A stretch of DNA of 64,000 bases from NCBI RefSeq assembly GCF_021155775.2, contig NC_060232.1, forward strand, positions 36,261,089-36,325,088. The letters run 5' to 3'. The DNA comes from Neodiprion pinetum (lineage: Eukaryota > Arthropoda > Insecta > Hymenoptera > Diprionidae). The position numbers and the translations under genes are program-made. The notes under the pieces are model-generated. The model made no database searches and was not told the origin of the DNA. It was given only the letters and a program-made list of their open reading frames with translations. Shown piece after piece: positions 61,960-64,000 of the stretch (positions are counted from its first letter, which is position 1; each line of letters begins with the position of its first letter).

Positions 61960-62420
61960 ATTAAAGTAACGAAACGTCAAAGTTTCGAAGCAAATGCCGG
62001 AAGGGCGTAACTCCGAGAAGTCAAAGTTCCGAAGGAGCGAAAATTTAAAAATCTGAAACATCGAAATTCAGAATGATCGAAGATTTTGAGCTATGCGAAT
62101 TTGTGGTTTGGTGAGGTTTCAACCCTTTGATTTTTCTTTGTTTTGGATATTCGATTTCCACGTTTGGAATCCTGGTCATTCTGATTTTCAGTTATTCTCA
62201 TTTTTGACACCCAATCGTTGAGTAAACTACGCTGTGTGAGCATATTTGAAATTTTCGGATTCTTACTTCGGAATCTTGCATTTCGGAAACTTGAGCCGCC
62301 GGGTTTCCAACCATTCGAAACTTTGTTGTTTCGTAAAAGTTCGATTTCTTCACTTCAAGTTTCTTCACCAAATAATTCGGAATTAGGCGCTTTCGGAATT
62401 TTTCAAACTCTGCACTTCAA
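61960..62420. repeat. Degenerate TTCGGAA-type repeat with reversal of motif orientation
   Basis: On the left (61960-62080) the motifs read GTCAAAGTTTCGAAGC, GTCAAAGTTCCGAAGG, CATCGAAATTCAGAATG. On the right (62150-62400) they read in the complementary sense: TTCGGATTCTTACTTCGGAA, CATTTCGGAAACTTG, TTCGGAATTAGG. Orientation flips near 62110. The 8620-8900 region has the same design. It looks like a decayed short-period satellite or foldback structure. Confidence 0.42.
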
Positions 62421-63131
62421 CCTTGCCCCAAACGAAGGACATATTTACCCCACCCAGACAAACGGCACGTTCTTTCAAATCCAACGCGAACATGAAATCG
62501 GATTCTAAGATCGTCCCGACCTCAGTTTCGAACATCTCGTGAAGCTTCGCTTCGAAGAGCGCGCGATTCTTTCTCACAGCTATCTGTATATTTTCACCGT
62601 TTGTCATTAAGCTCCGCTCACAAAGACGGGGGAATTTTTTGAGAGCGAGCCTCGGTGCGCGCGTAAACATTCAAAAGTAAATATACCGATGCAGCTGTGT
62701 GCAGGGGGAAGAAATTATATGGACGGGACTGACAGGGCGGCCGTTTTTAGACCAACTACCGAACTCGATTGAGACGCGCCGCTCCGAGTTCTCCTTCTCC
62801 ACACGCCGAGTATCGGACTGTTAAATAATTCCCCGCCCCTAGCGATGGGGATGCTTTTTACCGAACGAGGGTCTCGGTGCAGGCGACTGCTGCAGTATCG
62901 CTTTACGTAATTGCTGTCACGGCAAAGAAAAGACGATCCATTTCGTCCCCCGATGCACCGAGATCCTGATCGCGATTCGGTGCAACTTTCCCGGCGGCTT
63001 CCGATTATCGGGATCAGAGTCCTGGAGGGAAGAGTCCTTCAGTTCGGGTCTCCGATTTATCCGAAATCGATAATCTACTTTTTGAACCACCTCGAGGAAC
63101 TCTACGTCGGTCTATGCAGCTTTCTTATCAG

Positions 63132-63165
63132 TCTTCTTCTTCTTCTTCTTCTTCTTCTTCTTCTT
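63132..63165. repeat. (CTT)n microsatellite
   Basis: About eleven CTT/AAG triplets. Read as protein it gives poly-Leu or poly-Glu inside frames of 123 and 71 codons that otherwise show no features. Confidence 0.92.
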
Positions 63166-63749
63166 GCGGATTTTCTATTCCAAGATTGCTCCGGAGTTTC
63201 CACATCCCACGGTGCCGCTGAAAGCTGTTATGTAAACAGAAATGCAGATGCGCAGTACGAATTCGGGGGTGAAAACATGTAGCGTCTGAATAAAAACAGC
63301 CCTTTTTTCCGAAGGATCGTAATCGTTTGAACGAAGCAAACATCGCCAGTTGTCGCTTTTCAATGTTTTAGTCGTTAAAGGTGTCGCGTGCGTCGGTAGA
63401 TCGCTAAGATCGTTACTCCTCTCGTAAATAAAAAAGACGGATGAACTCGTATGAAAACGATATATATTTAAATGTTATCCAAGGCTGCACGTCGCACACT
63501 CAGCGCCTAGCGGTCAATTTCAGTTTTCGATTCTTCGCTGCGAGCGGCGAGTTATAGGTGTTATTTCAAGGGGAAGAAATATGGGAAATCGAAGCTGCGC
63601 CGGCGGGCAGAGAGCTGTGTAGCTTACTAGTAGCGAGGTCCGGTGGCGGAGGCTGTTAATTGAACCGTCGAGACTGTATTTCAAGAGTAAATCAATCGAG
63701 GATACATAAAGTATTTCTGTAGGAGTGTAGGTCGGGTCGGAGGATTCAA

Positions 63750-64000
63750 CACTGAAAGAAATTTTTAGTTCCGGTTACCACTCAGTCCTCAACCATATTC
63801 ATTTTTTACCACAATCGAAAAATATAGTTCTAGGTAGAAAATGAAGATTAGTTTTCTAGCTGTTACCGGAAAGTCTAGTATCCGCTACTATTCTTTCTCA
63901 TTACGATCACTGTTACTAGATTTTCTTGCAACCGTTCCGAAAATTTAATGCTTGTGCAACGATAAATTGACGTTAAAGCCTTGTTTAACTAAAAAAGTAG
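63750..64000 (+). mobile_element. MITE-like element, family A, copy 3 (continues past the window)
   Basis: It starts at CACTGAAAGAAATTTTTAGT and stays collinear with copies 1 and 2, with only scattered substitutions, to the last base of the window. It is closer to copy 1 than to copy 2 at several positions (for example TTACCACAATCGAAAAATAT and AGTTCTAGGTAGAAAATGAA are shared). The right end lies outside. Confidence 0.85.

Larger units (their letters stand above)
60846..63749. other. Intergenic sequence without a recognisable gene
   Basis: No exon I can support. Features are a CT-rich tract at 61338-61395, a degenerate repeat region (61960-62420), and a (CTT)n microsatellite at 63132-63165 that creates a false poly-Leu frame. 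The last 250 bases before the next MITE are unremarkable. Confidence 0.5.

Noticed and set aside
63128..63282. Poly-Leu frame resembling a membrane segment
   Set aside because: The Leu run is translated (CTT)n microsatellite. The flanks show no coding features.

Overview
This is a gene-poor, AT-rich stretch of an insect nuclear genome. The evidence is eukaryotic: split genes with GT-AG (and one GC-AG) introns, TATA/Inr core promoters, AATAAA signals, many microsatellites and decayed transposons. The two secure genes are Rebers-Riddiford (RR-1) cuticular proteins, which points to an arthropod. A hymenopteran is plausible from the protein style, but that is inference.

Region 1 (about 1-11,200) is the gene-bearing part. 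Two tandem, same-strand cuticular protein genes lie about 4.4 kb apart: a 191-aa protein (2537-5581) and a 261-aa protein (9950-11055). Both have three coding exons with the same architecture: a first coding exon of only Met-Lys, a phase-0 intron, a second exon with the signal peptide and variable region, a phase-1 intron inside the chitin-binding domain, and a third exon with the RR-1 core. They are clearly paralogues from a local duplication. Copy 2 has gained a seven-unit Gly-Ala-Tyr-Gln-Gly-Gln-Ser-type repeat and a GC-AG first intron. Copy 1 has a MITE in its first intron. Both have a TATA box with an Inr about 30 bp downstream, and both carry the same 16-bp element (15/16 identical) about 50 bp upstream of the TATA box.

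Region 2 (about 11,200-64,000) has no gene I can call with confidence. The best coding candidate is an orphan terminal exon at 22608-22805. The rest is intergenic or intronic sequence with microsatellites and transposon relics. These are a 139-bp piggyBac-like MITE with TTAA target sites (18733-18879), a foldback element (29274-29664), a degenerate dispersed repeat (36655-37355), a LINE 3' tail (about 41250-41344), a 1.3-kb element with inverted ends (41629-42901), an internally deleted LINE on the minus strand (48341-49470), and further copies of the MITE family first seen in the cuticle gene intron (51513-51858, 60753-60845, 63750 to the window end). No tRNA, rRNA or CRISPR was recognised.

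Functionally, the two cuticular proteins would be secreted by epidermal cells and bind chitin in the procuticle. Their matching promoters suggest shared developmental control.
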